64,000 bases of DNA from assembly GCA_948468385.1 (NCBI GenBank), contig CAOKHZ010000018.1, forward strand, positions 24,551 through 88,550, in the 5' to 3' direction. The stretch's first letter is position 1; each line of letters starts with the position of its first letter. Origin of the DNA: an uncultured Faecalicatena sp. (lineage in GTDB: Bacteria; Bacillota; Clostridia; Lachnospirales; Lachnospiraceae). This document shows positions 52,063 through 60,329 of the stretch, one piece after another. The notes beneath the pieces are model-generated. The model searched no databases. It saw only the letters and a program-made list of their open reading frames with translations, and was not told where the DNA came from. The position numbers and the translations under genes are program-made.

Positions 52063-55000
52063 ATGGAAAAGAAAGCAAAAAAACAGCCCACGATGAAGGG
52101 GAAAATCATCAAGACCGTGATTTCCGCCATTCTCATCGTCGTGATGGTGGTGGCGATTGTCGCGGCCAATTCCGTGTTGACCGACAATAACCGGATGGTC
52201 AACAACATGATGGGCACCAGCGATTCCAAGCTGGACAACTCCAAGGCAAAGACGGACGGCCTGGATTTGGAGTACAACAAGTCGGATTATTCAAAGGACG
52301 AAATCGGGGCGGCCGAGGACGAGCTGGCACTTCGAATCGCCGCGGAGGGCGTGGTTCTTCTAAAAAACGAGAATGACGCGCTGCCGATGAATAAGGACAT
52401 CACGTTCAGCTTTTTCGGACGGAATTCAACGGCGGTCAAGACGAACATCGGCATGATGGGCATGATGGGCGTAGGCGTGGATATGAAGACGGCTTTTGAA
52501 GAGAAGGGGATGACCGTCAACGAGACATTGTGGGACTTCTATAACAGTGGAAAAGGCTCGTCATACGTGCTTGGCACGGGATCCGTGGCGTTTGGACAAG
52601 ACGAGGACTTTGGCATCAACGAGTGTCCGCTGTCCGTATTAAAGGAGGACGCTTCGGTACTTGAGAGCGCGCAAGGGACGACCCCTATTTTCGTGATGAA
52701 GCGCGTGGCCGGCGAGGGGCGCGACATGCCTCGTTCCATGTACAATCACACGGACGTGGCCGAGGACAAGACAAAGAGTTATTTGGAGCCGGATTCGGTG
52801 GAATTGGAAATTTTGCAGTATTTGAACGATAATTTCTCGAACATCATCCTGGTGGTGCAATCGAACGCGGCCATCGAGATGGGCTGGGTGGACGAGTTTC
52901 AAAACATCACGTCCGTGATTCTCGCGCCGGACGGATTGTCCGCGCTGCCAGGTATCCTGACCGGGGAAATCAACCCGTCGGGGCGCACGGTGGACACGTT
53001 CGCGAGGGACGTTTTAGCTTCCCCGGCGGCGCAGAACTTTGGTGATTATGCCTATTATAATGAAGACGGCACGGCGACGAAGTACAATTATGTCAGCTAC
53101 GCCGAGGGAATTTACGTTGGCTATAAATATTACGAGACTCGCTACGAGGACGTGGTTTTAGGCCAGGGAAACGCAGGGGATTATGATTATGGCACGGAAG
53201 TGGTTTATCCGTTTGGATATGGACTTTCTTATACGACGTTTGACTGGGGCGTGCCGGATGTTTCATGGAACGGCAAGGAGTGCAACGTGACCGTCGAGGT
53301 AACGAATACCGGAGACGTGTCGGGTAAGGACGTGGTGGAGATTTACGCGCAGAGCCCGTACACCGACTACGACAAGGAAAACGGTGTCGAGAAAGCGGCG
53401 GTACAGCTTGTGGGTTACGGCAAAACGGGTACTTTGGAGCCGGGCGCGAGCGAGAAGGTAACGGTGACGTTTGCTGAGGAACAGCTGAAGGCTTACGACG
53501 CGAATGGCGCGAAGACGTTCATACTTGACGCGGGCGAGTATTTTATCACGGCGGCAAAAAATGCACATGACGCGGTGAATAACGTACTGGCGGCAAAGGG
53601 AAAAACGACGGCGGACGGCATGACGGCGGAGGGAAATGCCGACATGGTGGTTTCCTACGTTCCGGACATCACGGAGACGGACGTAGAGACGTATTCCAAG
53701 GATAGTTACAGCGGCGCGGAGATTACCAACCAGTTTGATGACGCGAAGGGAGAGTTTACATACCTGACCAGAAGTGACTGGACGGGGACGTTTCCGCAGC
53801 ATGACGGCGAAGTGATGTCCGAGATTAGTACGTGGGGCAATGAAATCAACGGCACGGACGCAGATGGAAATCCGGCGGCCTACGTGTTTGGCAAGACGAT
53901 TGACAAGGAGGACTTGGCGAAGCTGGACGCATTTGAATCCGGCAGCCCGGTCGACCCGGAATCTTTTGACGACGAGATTGTTTATGGTAAGAGAAACGGC
54001 CTGACGCTCATCGAGATGCGCGGCCTTGACTTTGACGACCCGAAGTGGGACGACCTGCTTGACCAACTGACGGCGGAAGAATACTATGAAACAATTGGTA
54101 TTTCGGGATATGGTATTGCTTATATTGATTCCATCAACATGCCGTTCTGTATGGACGCGGATACGGCAAATGGATTGATTTATGGCGGAACGGGAAAATT
54201 TTATCCGAACTCCATGACATTGGCGCAGACGTGGAACCAGGAGCTGGCGCACGAGTACGGCGTGATGCTTGGCAACGAGGCGATTCTCGGCGGCACGGAC
54301 GGCTGGTATGCCCCGTCCATGAACATCCATAGGACGCCGTGTTCCGGGCGTAACGGCGAATATTTCTCCGAGGACGGATTCCTTTCCGGCGCGGTCGCCT
54401 CGAACGAGGTGCTAGGCATTGCCTCGAAGGGCGTGTACGCATATATCAAGCATTTTGCGTTTAACGATCAGGAAAACCATCGCGGAGACACCGAGGGGCA
54501 GTTCAGCATCGCGACTTGGCTGAACGAGCAGTCGGCGCGCGAGATTTATCTGTTGCCGTTCGAAATGTGCATGAAGGCCGGCGACGTGGAGCTGAATTAC
54601 CTGGAAGCGAAAGACGACGGAAGTTATGAGAACGCGACACGCGACATTCGCGCCTGCCAGGCGGTGATGACCGGATTTAACCGCATTGGTTACACCTGGA
54701 CCGGTGGTTCCTATAATCTGATTACCGGTATCGTGAGAAACGAGTGGGATTTCGACGGACTGATTATCACGGATAATGCCAACACCGGCGTGTTCATGGA
54801 CTGTTATCAGATGATTGAGTCCGGGGCGGATATCAAACTGACTTCCCAGCCGGAGTCGGCGAGGTTCGATTTCGACAAGGACAACAAGGCGCATTATCAT
54901 TACGCGCGTGAGGCGTTGCACCGTATGCTGTACACGATTGCCAATTCCAAGGCAATGTTGGGCGCGATGCCGGGCAGCGTGTTCGTGGACGACGCGACGA

Positions 55001-55110
55001 TGACCGACAAGGTGACGAGGGGCGTGAACATCGGTTGCGGTATTGGCATTGCGGTGCTGGTATTGCTGACGATTCTGCGGTTCATACCGAGGAAGAAAAA
55101 GGAAGATTAG
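52063..55110 (+). CDS. Circularly permuted, double-anchored GH3 hydrolase, system 1
   Basis: A 1015-residue GH3 enzyme with reversed domains. After an N-terminal helix (about 18-36) come the alpha/beta sandwich (about 85-345), the FnIII-like domain (about 415-525; 'PFGYGLSYTTF' marks its start) and only then the TIM barrel (about 650-960). The barrel has K796-H797 ('YIKHFAFNDQENHRG') and probable nucleophile Asp904 in 'DFDGLIITDNANTG'. A C-terminal helix (about 990-1007) and RKKKED end the protein. With Lys-rich ends inside, the catalytic part lies outside, held at both termini. AAAGGGG precedes the ATG. Reversed GH3 enzymes are known from rumen anaerobes; the double anchor is less familiar. 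Substrate unknown. Confidence 0.88.
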   Translation: MEKKAKKQPTMKGKIIKTVISAILIVVMVVAIVAANSVLTDNNRMVNNMMGTSDSKLDNSKAKTDGLDLEYNKSDYSKDEIGAAEDELALRIAAEGVVLLKNENDALPMNKDITFSFFGRNSTAVKTNIGMMGMMGVGVDMKTAFEEKGMTVNETLWDFYNSGKGSSYVLGTGSVAFGQDEDFGINECPLSVLKEDASVLESAQGTTPIFVMKRVAGEGRDMPRSMYNHTDVAEDKTKSYLEPDSVELEILQYLNDNFSNIILVVQSNAAIEMGWVDEFQNITSVILAPDGLSALPGILTGEINPSGRTVDTFARDVLASPAAQNFGDYAYYNEDGTATKYNYVSYAEGIYVGYKYYETRYEDVVLGQGNAGDYDYGTEVVYPFGYGLSYTTFDWGVPDVSWNGKECNVTVEVTNTGDVSGKDVVEIYAQSPYTDYDKENGVEKAAVQLVGYGKTGTLEPGASEKVTVTFAEEQLKAYDANGAKTFILDAGEYFITAAKNAHDAVNNVLAAKGKTTADGMTAEGNADMVVSYVPDITETDVETYSKDSYSGAEITNQFDDAKGEFTYLTRSDWTGTFPQHDGEVMSEISTWGNEINGTDADGNPAAYVFGKTIDKEDLAKLDAFESGSPVDPESFDDEIVYGKRNGLTLIEMRGLDFDDPKWDDLLDQLTAEEYYETIGISGYGIAYIDSINMPFCMDADTANGLIYGGTGKFYPNSMTLAQTWNQELAHEYGVMLGNEAILGGTDGWYAPSMNIHRTPCSGRNGEYFSEDGFLSGAVASNEVLGIASKGVYAYIKHFAFNDQENHRGDTEGQFSIATWLNEQSAREIYLLPFEMCMKAGDVELNYLEAKDDGSYENATRDIRACQAVMTGFNRIGYTWTGGSYNLITGIVRNEWDFDGLIITDNANTGVFMDCYQMIESGADIKLTSQPESARFDFDKDNKAHYHYAREALHRMLYTIANSKAMLGAMPGSVFVDDATMTDKVTRGVNIGCGIGIAVLVLLTILRFIPRKKKED

Positions 55111-55116
55111 GATTTG

Positions 55117-55140
55117 GGCGGGGAATTCCCCGCCTTTTTT
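55117..55140 (+). terminator. Terminator of the first permuted GH3 gene
   Basis: A perfect palindrome GGCGGGGAATTCCCCGCC (55117-55134) followed by TTTTTT. Confidence 0.9.
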
Positions 55141-55260
55141 GTGTCATAGGAAACTTCGTTCCCTATGACACAAAACCCTCCGGGGGGATGCGCACTTTGC
55201 GCATAAAGAAAATGGCTGCTGGCGCAGCCGCGCTCCGGCGCGCGAGTCCGGCAAGCCAGA
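55141..55260. repeat. GC-rich structured intergenic element
   Basis: It starts with a hairpin (GTGTCATAGG...CCTATGACAC, 55141-55172) and continues with small palindromes (GCGCACTTTGCGC; GCCGCGCTCCGGCGCGC). It resembles intergenic repeats of Lachnospiraceae genomes (from memory). It ends where the TetR gene is cut short. Confidence 0.4.
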
Positions 55261-55269
55261 CTCTTTGTT

Positions 55270-55668
55270 CTATTGCGACAAGGGGCTTTGCCGGAAAATT
55301 TCTACGATTTGTTCATTACATTTTTTGGTTGCCCTGGCAAGGTAGCGCGCCCCAAAGTCATCCAAGGTCATAAGGACGCGTAAGTTTTTATCGTTGTACA
55401 TCATGAGGCAGATTTCTTTCAGCATCTGTTCAAAGTCGCGCCCGGGCGCGGTTTCCTGAATGGTTTTTATTGCCATTTTTTCGTAATATGTGATGATTTC
55501 CTCAAGAATGTCCGCCGTATTTTCGTAATGTGAGTAAAACGTGTTTCTATTTATGCCGGCTTTTTTGCATAACCGTGAAACGGCAATGCTGTATAACGGT
55601 TGTTTCTCCATGAGTTCAATCAGGGCGGTATGAAGTTTTTCCTTTGTTTTTTCTACACGTTTATCCAT
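55270..55668 (-). pseudogene. TetR-family regulator, C-terminally truncated
   Basis: A 132-residue frame with a complete TetR DNA-binding region ('LHTALIELMEKQPLYSIAVS', 'CKKAGINRNTFYSHYEN') but only part of the ligand-binding domain. Typical members are about 180-195 residues. The frame ends 'FRQSPLSQ' at the edge of the GC-rich element, suggesting that an insertion or deletion removed the end. AGGAAAA precedes the ATG. It is divergent from a broken SDR gene, probably its former target. DNA binding may persist. Confidence 0.6.
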
Positions 55669-55725
55669 TTGTTTTCCTATTATTCCATCAAGATATCGAA
55701 CACTTTGCTGAATAGTTGCGGTTTA

Positions 55726-55750
55726 ATTATAAGCCGTGGTAGTTTATAAT
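55726..55750. promoter_or_regulatory. Candidate TetR operator / SDR promoter
   Basis: An inverted repeat ATTATAA-N11-TTATAAT (55726-55750) lies between the divergent TetR and SDR genes; TATAAT in its right arm (55745-55750) can serve as the -10 of the SDR promoter. Confidence 0.45.
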
Positions 55751-55781
55751 GCAAGCATGAATCATCGAAGGAGGAATGGAC

Positions 55782-56217
55782 ATGAAAATAGGTAGCGTGG
55801 TTGTTACGGGGGGCGTATCTGGTGTCCAAGTACGGCGTGGAGGGAATTACGAATGTCCTTCGTTATGAAATGGCTCCCTTTGGTATTCAGGCGACGAGCA
55901 TTGAACCGGCGGGAATGAAGACACCCATGACGGCGGACGCGGATGCCAGGACGAAGAAAACCTGGGAGGCGATGGAGCCGCAGGTGAGAGATGCTTATTA
56001 TGACAAGATTAATCCGACGCTTGAATTTATGAACAGCGTCATTGACACGGCGGAAAAGCCGGAAAACGTGGCGAAAGTGATTTTGAAAGCGTTAAACGAC
56101 AAGAAAATGAAGATTCGCTACATGGCGAAATCCGTGGCATGGCAGGCGGGGGTTCAGCGATTGCGGGGAGAAAACGCGTTTGAAAGCATGATGATGAAAG
56201 GGATGAAATTGAAGTAA
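55782..56217 (+). pseudogene. Short-chain dehydrogenase with internal deletion
   Basis: The N-terminus 'MKIGSVVVTGGVSGV' (from 55782) is the SDR nucleotide-binding start. It then jumps, with a frame change near 55815, to the catalytic region 'VSKYGVEGITNVLRYEMAPF' and the SDR C-terminal half. About 130 residues, including the NAG motif and catalytic Ser, are missing. GGAGGA lies before the ATG. The rest of the gene is well preserved, so the loss is recent. Confidence 0.7.
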
Positions 56218-56236
56218 TTCGTAAGCAATTTTTTGG

Positions 56237-56265
56237 TTGTAATAGTTGTCCGATGAAGATATAAT
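56237..56265 (+). promoter_or_regulatory. Promoter of the AAA-like/PD-(D/E)XK gene
   Basis: TTGTAA (56237-56242), 17 bases, TATAAT (56260-56265). The block GATGAAGATATAATAGAAA is repeated in front of the decayed copy at 63302. Confidence 0.6.
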
Positions 56266-56305
56266 AGAAAGCGGACAAGGTGGAATGATTTGCGAGGTGA
56301 AGGTC

Positions 56306-57988
56306 ATGGCAAGGACGATCGGGATCGGCATACAAGATTTTGAAAAATTGCGGACGAGGAATTATTTTTACGTGGATAAGACATCCTTTATCAAGGAGTG
56401 GTGGGATGGCGGGGACGACGTGACGTTGCTGACCCGTCCGCGGCGGTTTGGAAAGACGCTGACGCTTGACATGGTGGAGAAGTTTTTTTCCGTCAAGTAT
56501 GCGGACAAGGGTGACTTGTTTGAAAATCTGGCCATTTGGAACGAGGAAAAATACCGCGAGTTACAAGGGATGTACCCGGTGATTTTTTTGAGTTTTGCGG
56601 ACGTGAAGGATACATGCTTTTCTGACACGCGGGAGAGGATTTGTCAGCTCATCACGGACGTGTACAACCAGTATGATTTTTTGCTTAAAGGGGAACTGTT
56701 GAATGAAAATGAGAAATCCCAGTTTCGAAGCGTGTCCGTCGGCATGAATACACCTTTGGCCACAAGTTCTTTAAAGGCGTTGTCCAATTACCTGGCACGT
56801 TATTATGGTAAAAGGGTGATCATTTTATTGGACGAGTATGACACGCCCATGCAGGAGGCTTATGTAAATGGATATTGGGATGAGTTGGCTTCTTTCACGA
56901 GAAGCTTGTTTAATTCCACGTTCAAAACGAATCCTTATCTGGAAAGGGCCTTGATGACGGGGATTACGAGGGTCAGCCGGGAATCGATTTTTTCGGACTT
57001 TAACAATCCGGTGGTGGTGACCACGACTTCGGAACGATATGAAGATTCTTTTGGCTTTACGCAGGAAGAAGTCTGGAAGGTATTGAAAGAGTACGATTTG
57101 TATGCGGAACGGGAGGATGTAAGGGCATGGTATGACGGGTTCACGTTTGGCAGGAAGCGGGACATTTACAACCCATGGTCCATCCTGAACTACTTGAAGG
57201 AACGAAGGTTTGCTTCGTATTGGGCGAACACGAGCGGCAACAGTCTGGTAGGGAAGCTGATTCGTGAGGGGAGCGTGGACGTAAAGGTCGCCATGGAGGA
57301 CTTGCTGGCAGGCAAGGCGCTTCATACGAAGATAGACGAACAGATTGTGTACGGCCAATTAAATGGTAGCGAGAACGCCATCTGGAGCTTGCTTTTGGCA
57401 AGCGGTTATTTGCGCGTGGAATCGAGCGAGTTAAAGGAGGGGGAGCGGGAATATGATTTGAAGCTCACCAATAGGGAAGTCGTCATCATGTTTAAGAAAA
57501 TGATAGGCGGTTGGTTTGAGGCATCCACGTCGGCGTACAACACCTTTATTAAGGCGCTGCTTCTGGGGGACGTGGAGGCCATGAATGACTACATGAACCA
57601 GGTCGTTTCCACGACGTTTAGCTATTTCGACACGGGAGCCGGGGCTTTCGAGGCGACGAAATCAGAAAAGTTTTATCATGGTTTCGTGCTGGGAATGATG
57701 GTGGATTTGGCCAATCGGTATAGGATTACCTCGAACCGGGAAAGTGGGTTTGGACGGTATGACGTGATGCTCGAGCCAAGAAATGAGGATGACAACGCCA
57801 TCATTATTGAGTTCAAGGTCTGTAAGGCGGCGAAGGGACAGATGCTGGAAGAAACGGTGGCGGAAGCGTTAAAGCAGATTGAGGAAAAGAACTACGCGGC
57901 GAGTCTGGAGGAGGCCGGATTTAGGGCTGAGCGGATTAAGAAATATGGGTTCGCGTTTGCGGGAAAGAACGTGCTGATCGGGGAATGA
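56306..57988 (+). CDS. AAA-ATPase-like protein with PD-(D/E)XK nuclease domain
   Basis: A 560-residue protein of the common AAA-ATPase_like (PF09820-type) plus PDDEXK_9 architecture. The N-terminal part has 'GIQDFEKLRTRNYFYVDKTS' and the degenerate P-loop 'RPRRFGKTLTLDMV', then Walker-B-like 'VIILLDEYDTP'. The C-terminal nuclease-like part has 'GFGRYDVMLEP' and 'AIIIEFKV' (Asp and E-x-K). Multi-copy in many Clostridia and Bacteroidetes; function unproven, possibly mobile or defence related. GAGGTGA 6 bases before 56306 favours this ATG over 56285. A decayed paralog lies at 63391. Confidence 0.85.
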   Translation: MARTIGIGIQDFEKLRTRNYFYVDKTSFIKEWWDGGDDVTLLTRPRRFGKTLTLDMVEKFFSVKYADKGDLFENLAIWNEEKYRELQGMYPVIFLSFADVKDTCFSDTRERICQLITDVYNQYDFLLKGELLNENEKSQFRSVSVGMNTPLATSSLKALSNYLARYYGKRVIILLDEYDTPMQEAYVNGYWDELASFTRSLFNSTFKTNPYLERALMTGITRVSRESIFSDFNNPVVVTTTSERYEDSFGFTQEEVWKVLKEYDLYAEREDVRAWYDGFTFGRKRDIYNPWSILNYLKERRFASYWANTSGNSLVGKLIREGSVDVKVAMEDLLAGKALHTKIDEQIVYGQLNGSENAIWSLLLASGYLRVESSELKEGEREYDLKLTNREVVIMFKKMIGGWFEASTSAYNTFIKALLLGDVEAMNDYMNQVVSTTFSYFDTGAGAFEATKSEKFYHGFVLGMMVDLANRYRITSNRESGFGRYDVMLEPRNEDDNAIIIEFKVCKAAKGQMLEETVAEALKQIEEKNYAASLEEAGFRAERIKKYGFAFAGKNVLIGE

Positions 57989-58010
57989 GAAAGGGGTAAA
58001 GCAGGGAGGC

Positions 58011-58034
58011 GAGGCGGCCATATAAGGCCGCCTC
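58011..58034. terminator. Bidirectional terminator
   Basis: GAGGCGGCC (58011-58019) pairs perfectly with GGCCGCCTC (58026-58034), loop ATATAA, followed by GTTTAC. It separates the convergent nuclease-like and kinase genes. Confidence 0.7.
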
Positions 58035-58036
58035 GT

Positions 58037-59392
58037 TTACATGTTCTCCTCTGGAATCGGCAGCAGTAGCTGCAGTGAAAACCAGTTATTTTTCTGGTGC
58101 AAAGTCATCGTGCCATTGTATTTTTCAACAGTTTGCTTGATGCTTTTCAATCCATATCCGTGCATTGCCTTTTCCGCCTTGGTGGTGGCGGGCAGGGCAT
58201 TTTTTAATTCCAGCGGATTCTCGCTATAATTTTCAAATTGTATCATTACAAAATAATCTTGCCGGTACACGTTAAGGAGCAGGATTCGCTTCTCAGGTTC
58301 GGCATATTGCTCCACGCATTCAATCGCGTTGTCCAAGGCGTCGCCAAAAATGGAGCAGATATCCTTTTTGTTCATGAAATCAAGCAGGGCGCCGTTGACC
58401 ATGCAGTTGAAGGTGATGTTTTCGCGCAGGCACTGGTGCTTTTTCGTGGTGAGAATCACGTCGAGGATATGGTTCCCGGTCTCCATCTGTGCCTCGTGAA
58501 GTTCGATTCCTTTCAGCATTTCCGAAAAATATTGATGAAACACGTCCGGGTCGGATTCGGACTGCATGGCGAGGAGGTAGTGCTTTAAGTCGTGCAGTTC
58601 CTTTTTTAAGAAATCCATATTGTCCCGTTCTAATTTATACTGTTCGTATTGACGTTGAAACAAGCCGGCCAAGGCCTGAGATTCCCCACGGATGCGGTAT
58701 TCCTCGCGTCGGTCCTGCTGCACGAACAAGATGGAGAGTGCGCATAGATCCAGTAAAAAGCGTATGGTAAAAGTGAACTGCGCGAAATCCGGGTTGTAGG
58801 TCAACGTGAAGAGGGAAGGATTGCTCAGAAAAAAGGCACTAAGGGCGAGAATCAGGGAACTGACCGCGTCCTTCGCGTCCACCGTCAGGATTTTTTCTTG
58901 TGGGAAATGCTTGCGTTCCAGCAAAAAATAGCCGATTAACAAGGGCAGGTAGGCAAGTGACATTAGAATCCAGGAGGTGGACGTTCGATAGTGCTTGGCA
59001 AGGGCGAACCACCCATAATGTAAAAGGCGCGAAAAGGAACTGATGGTTTCGGCCACCATGATGGCTCTCGCGCAACAATAGAGGGCGTCAAAAAAAGAGG
59101 CCTTGCACAAGGCGAAAATGACAAGGAACATGCTTAGGAATGCCGCCATCATGGTGAAAAACCAGCCGAAGGAGTAGGTGAGCAGGTTGGTAAGCGTATC
59201 GGTAAGCTGATAGGAAAAGCGCGCCTGATACCATAACAAGAAAAAGAAAAAGGCGCAAAACAACGCGGCGGTCTTTCCCTTGGAAAAACGACGTTTTAAT
59301 AGAAGGACGAACAAAAGGCAGGCCAGGCCTTCGGCGATGGCGGTGTGTACGCGGGGCGTGATTAAGATTTGATATAAAATTTCCTGCGACAT
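58037..59392 (-). CDS. GHKL sensor histidine kinase (AgrC-like), system 2
   Basis: A 451-residue kinase with about six membrane helices (first 225 residues). The phosphoacceptor is His267 in 'KKELHDLKHYLLAM'. The ATPase domain has 'GDALDNAIECV' and 'GYGLKSIKQTVEKYNG'. Its start codon overlaps the stop of the response regulator gene (TAATG). It shares architecture with system 1 but the sequences are clearly diverged, so signals may differ. No autoinducer gene is seen. Confidence 0.9.
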   Translation of the reverse strand: MSQEILYQILITPRVHTAIAEGLACLLFVLLLKRRFSKGKTAALFCAFFFFLLWYQARFSYQLTDTLTNLLTYSFGWFFTMMAAFLSMFLVIFALCKASFFDALYCCARAIMVAETISSFSRLLHYGWFALAKHYRTSTSWILMSLAYLPLLIGYFLLERKHFPQEKILTVDAKDAVSSLILALSAFFLSNPSLFTLTYNPDFAQFTFTIRFLLDLCALSILFVQQDRREEYRIRGESQALAGLFQRQYEQYKLERDNMDFLKKELHDLKHYLLAMQSESDPDVFHQYFSEMLKGIELHEAQMETGNHILDVILTTKKHQCLRENITFNCMVNGALLDFMNKKDICSIFGDALDNAIECVEQYAEPEKRILLLNVYRQDYFVMIQFENYSENPLELKNALPATTKAEKAMHGYGLKSIKQTVEKYNGTMTLHQKNNWFSLQLLLPIPEENM

Positions 59393-60108
59393 TAGCGGAT
59401 TCCTCCTATGTGGTTTGTAAGTGCTGCCAGAAACGTCTGCCGGTAAGTCCGGCTGACGGGCAGTGTCTGGCGGTTGGACAACAAGATGTCGTTATGCTTT
59501 AAGCAAATCACGTGTGCCAGGTTCACGAAATAGGAATTGTGGCATTTGGAAAAACCATGAGTTTCGTATTGCGTGATATATTTTTTAAATGGCCCCGCCG
59601 TGCGGTGGATGCCGGATTCCGTGTGAATCAGTACCGCGTGCAACTGGCTCTCAAAGTAGAGGATGCGGTCCAGCCCGATGCGGACGGCTCCGGCGGAAGT
59701 GTTTGCCACGAGATCGTCGCTGTGACTTTTGCCGCTTGCGAGCTTGCGCAGGGCTTTTTGCATCAACTGGGAAAACGCCAGGTAGGAAACCGGCTTCAAC
59801 ACGTAACCCAGGGCGTCCACAAGGTAGCCTTGCACCGCGTACTGTGAAGTGGAGGTGATGAAAATGATGATGACGTTTTCGTCCAGTTCGCGGATTTGGG
59901 CGGCGGTCTTCATGCCGTCCAACCCCGGCATCTGGATGTCAAGTAAGAGGATGTCGAAAGCGGCACGATAATCGTCGGCAAGATCCTGCCCGTCATGATA
60001 TGTCCGGATATCAAAATTTTCCGAAAATTTAGTCGAAAACGCTTGTAAATATTTCTGGAGGACTTTCATGTCTCCCTGGTGGTCTTCCACGATGGCGATA
60101 CGCGTCAT
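59392..60108 (-). CDS. LytTR response regulator (AgrA-like), system 2
   Basis: A 238-residue regulator with receiver residues E8-D9, phosphoacceptor Asp57 ('ILLLDIQMPG'), Thr in 'FITSTSQ' and Lys in 'YVLKPVS'. The LytTR domain covers about 135-238 ('GAVRIGLDRILYFESQ', 'FSKCHNSYFVNLAHV'). AGGGGG precedes the ATG. Transcribed divergently from the second permuted GH3 gene, with predicted binding repeats between them. Confidence 0.92.
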   Translation of the reverse strand: MTRIAIVEDHQGDMKVLQKYLQAFSTKFSENFDIRTYHDGQDLADDYRAAFDILLLDIQMPGLDGMKTAAQIRELDENVIIIFITSTSQYAVQGYLVDALGYVLKPVSYLAFSQLMQKALRKLASGKSHSDDLVANTSAGAVRIGLDRILYFESQLHAVLIHTESGIHRTAGPFKKYITQYETHGFSKCHNSYFVNLAHVICLKHNDILLSNRQTLPVSRTYRQTFLAALTNHIGGIR

Positions 60109-60131
60109 GACGATACCCCCTTTTTGCTTTT

Positions 60132-60161
60132 AGTATAAAAGAAAGGGGGATTCATTGTCAA
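60132..60161 (-). promoter_or_regulatory. Promoter of two-component system 2
   Basis: On the minus strand, TTGACA (60156-60161), 18 bases, TATACT (60132-60137), just upstream of the response regulator ATG. Confidence 0.6.
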
Positions 60162-60227
60162 CGAAAGATTAATATTTTAGGCTCATGCCGGTCACTCGTG
60201 CCGGATGCACGTAAGTCTGGTCAATGT

Positions 60228-60293
60228 CAGTTGTGCGTCGTTTGGCGTTAGTTGTGCAGATGAGAGAAAAAAGCTTGGAATTTGTGGTAGAGT
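60228..60293 (+). promoter_or_regulatory. Predicted LytTR-activated promoter of the second permuted GH3 gene
   Basis: Direct repeats CAGTTGTGC (60228-60236) and TAGTTGTGC (60249-60257) have a 21-bp period and contain the GTT core of LytTR boxes. A weak -10, TAGAGT (60288-60293), follows at nearly the same distance as in system 1, with no -35 consensus. Confidence 0.5.
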
Positions 60294-60329
60294 ACGTGTA
60301 CGGTATAAAAAAGAAGGGAGAAATGAGGT

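Noticed and set aside
53263-54330. A 355-codon open frame on the minus strand inside the first permuted GH3 gene
   Set aside because: It is rich in Arg, His and Val with no domain pattern and no ribosome binding site. GC-biased codons of the GH3 gene open the antisense frame; similar long antisense frames occur at 42243-43298, 23-kb and 46-kb positions.
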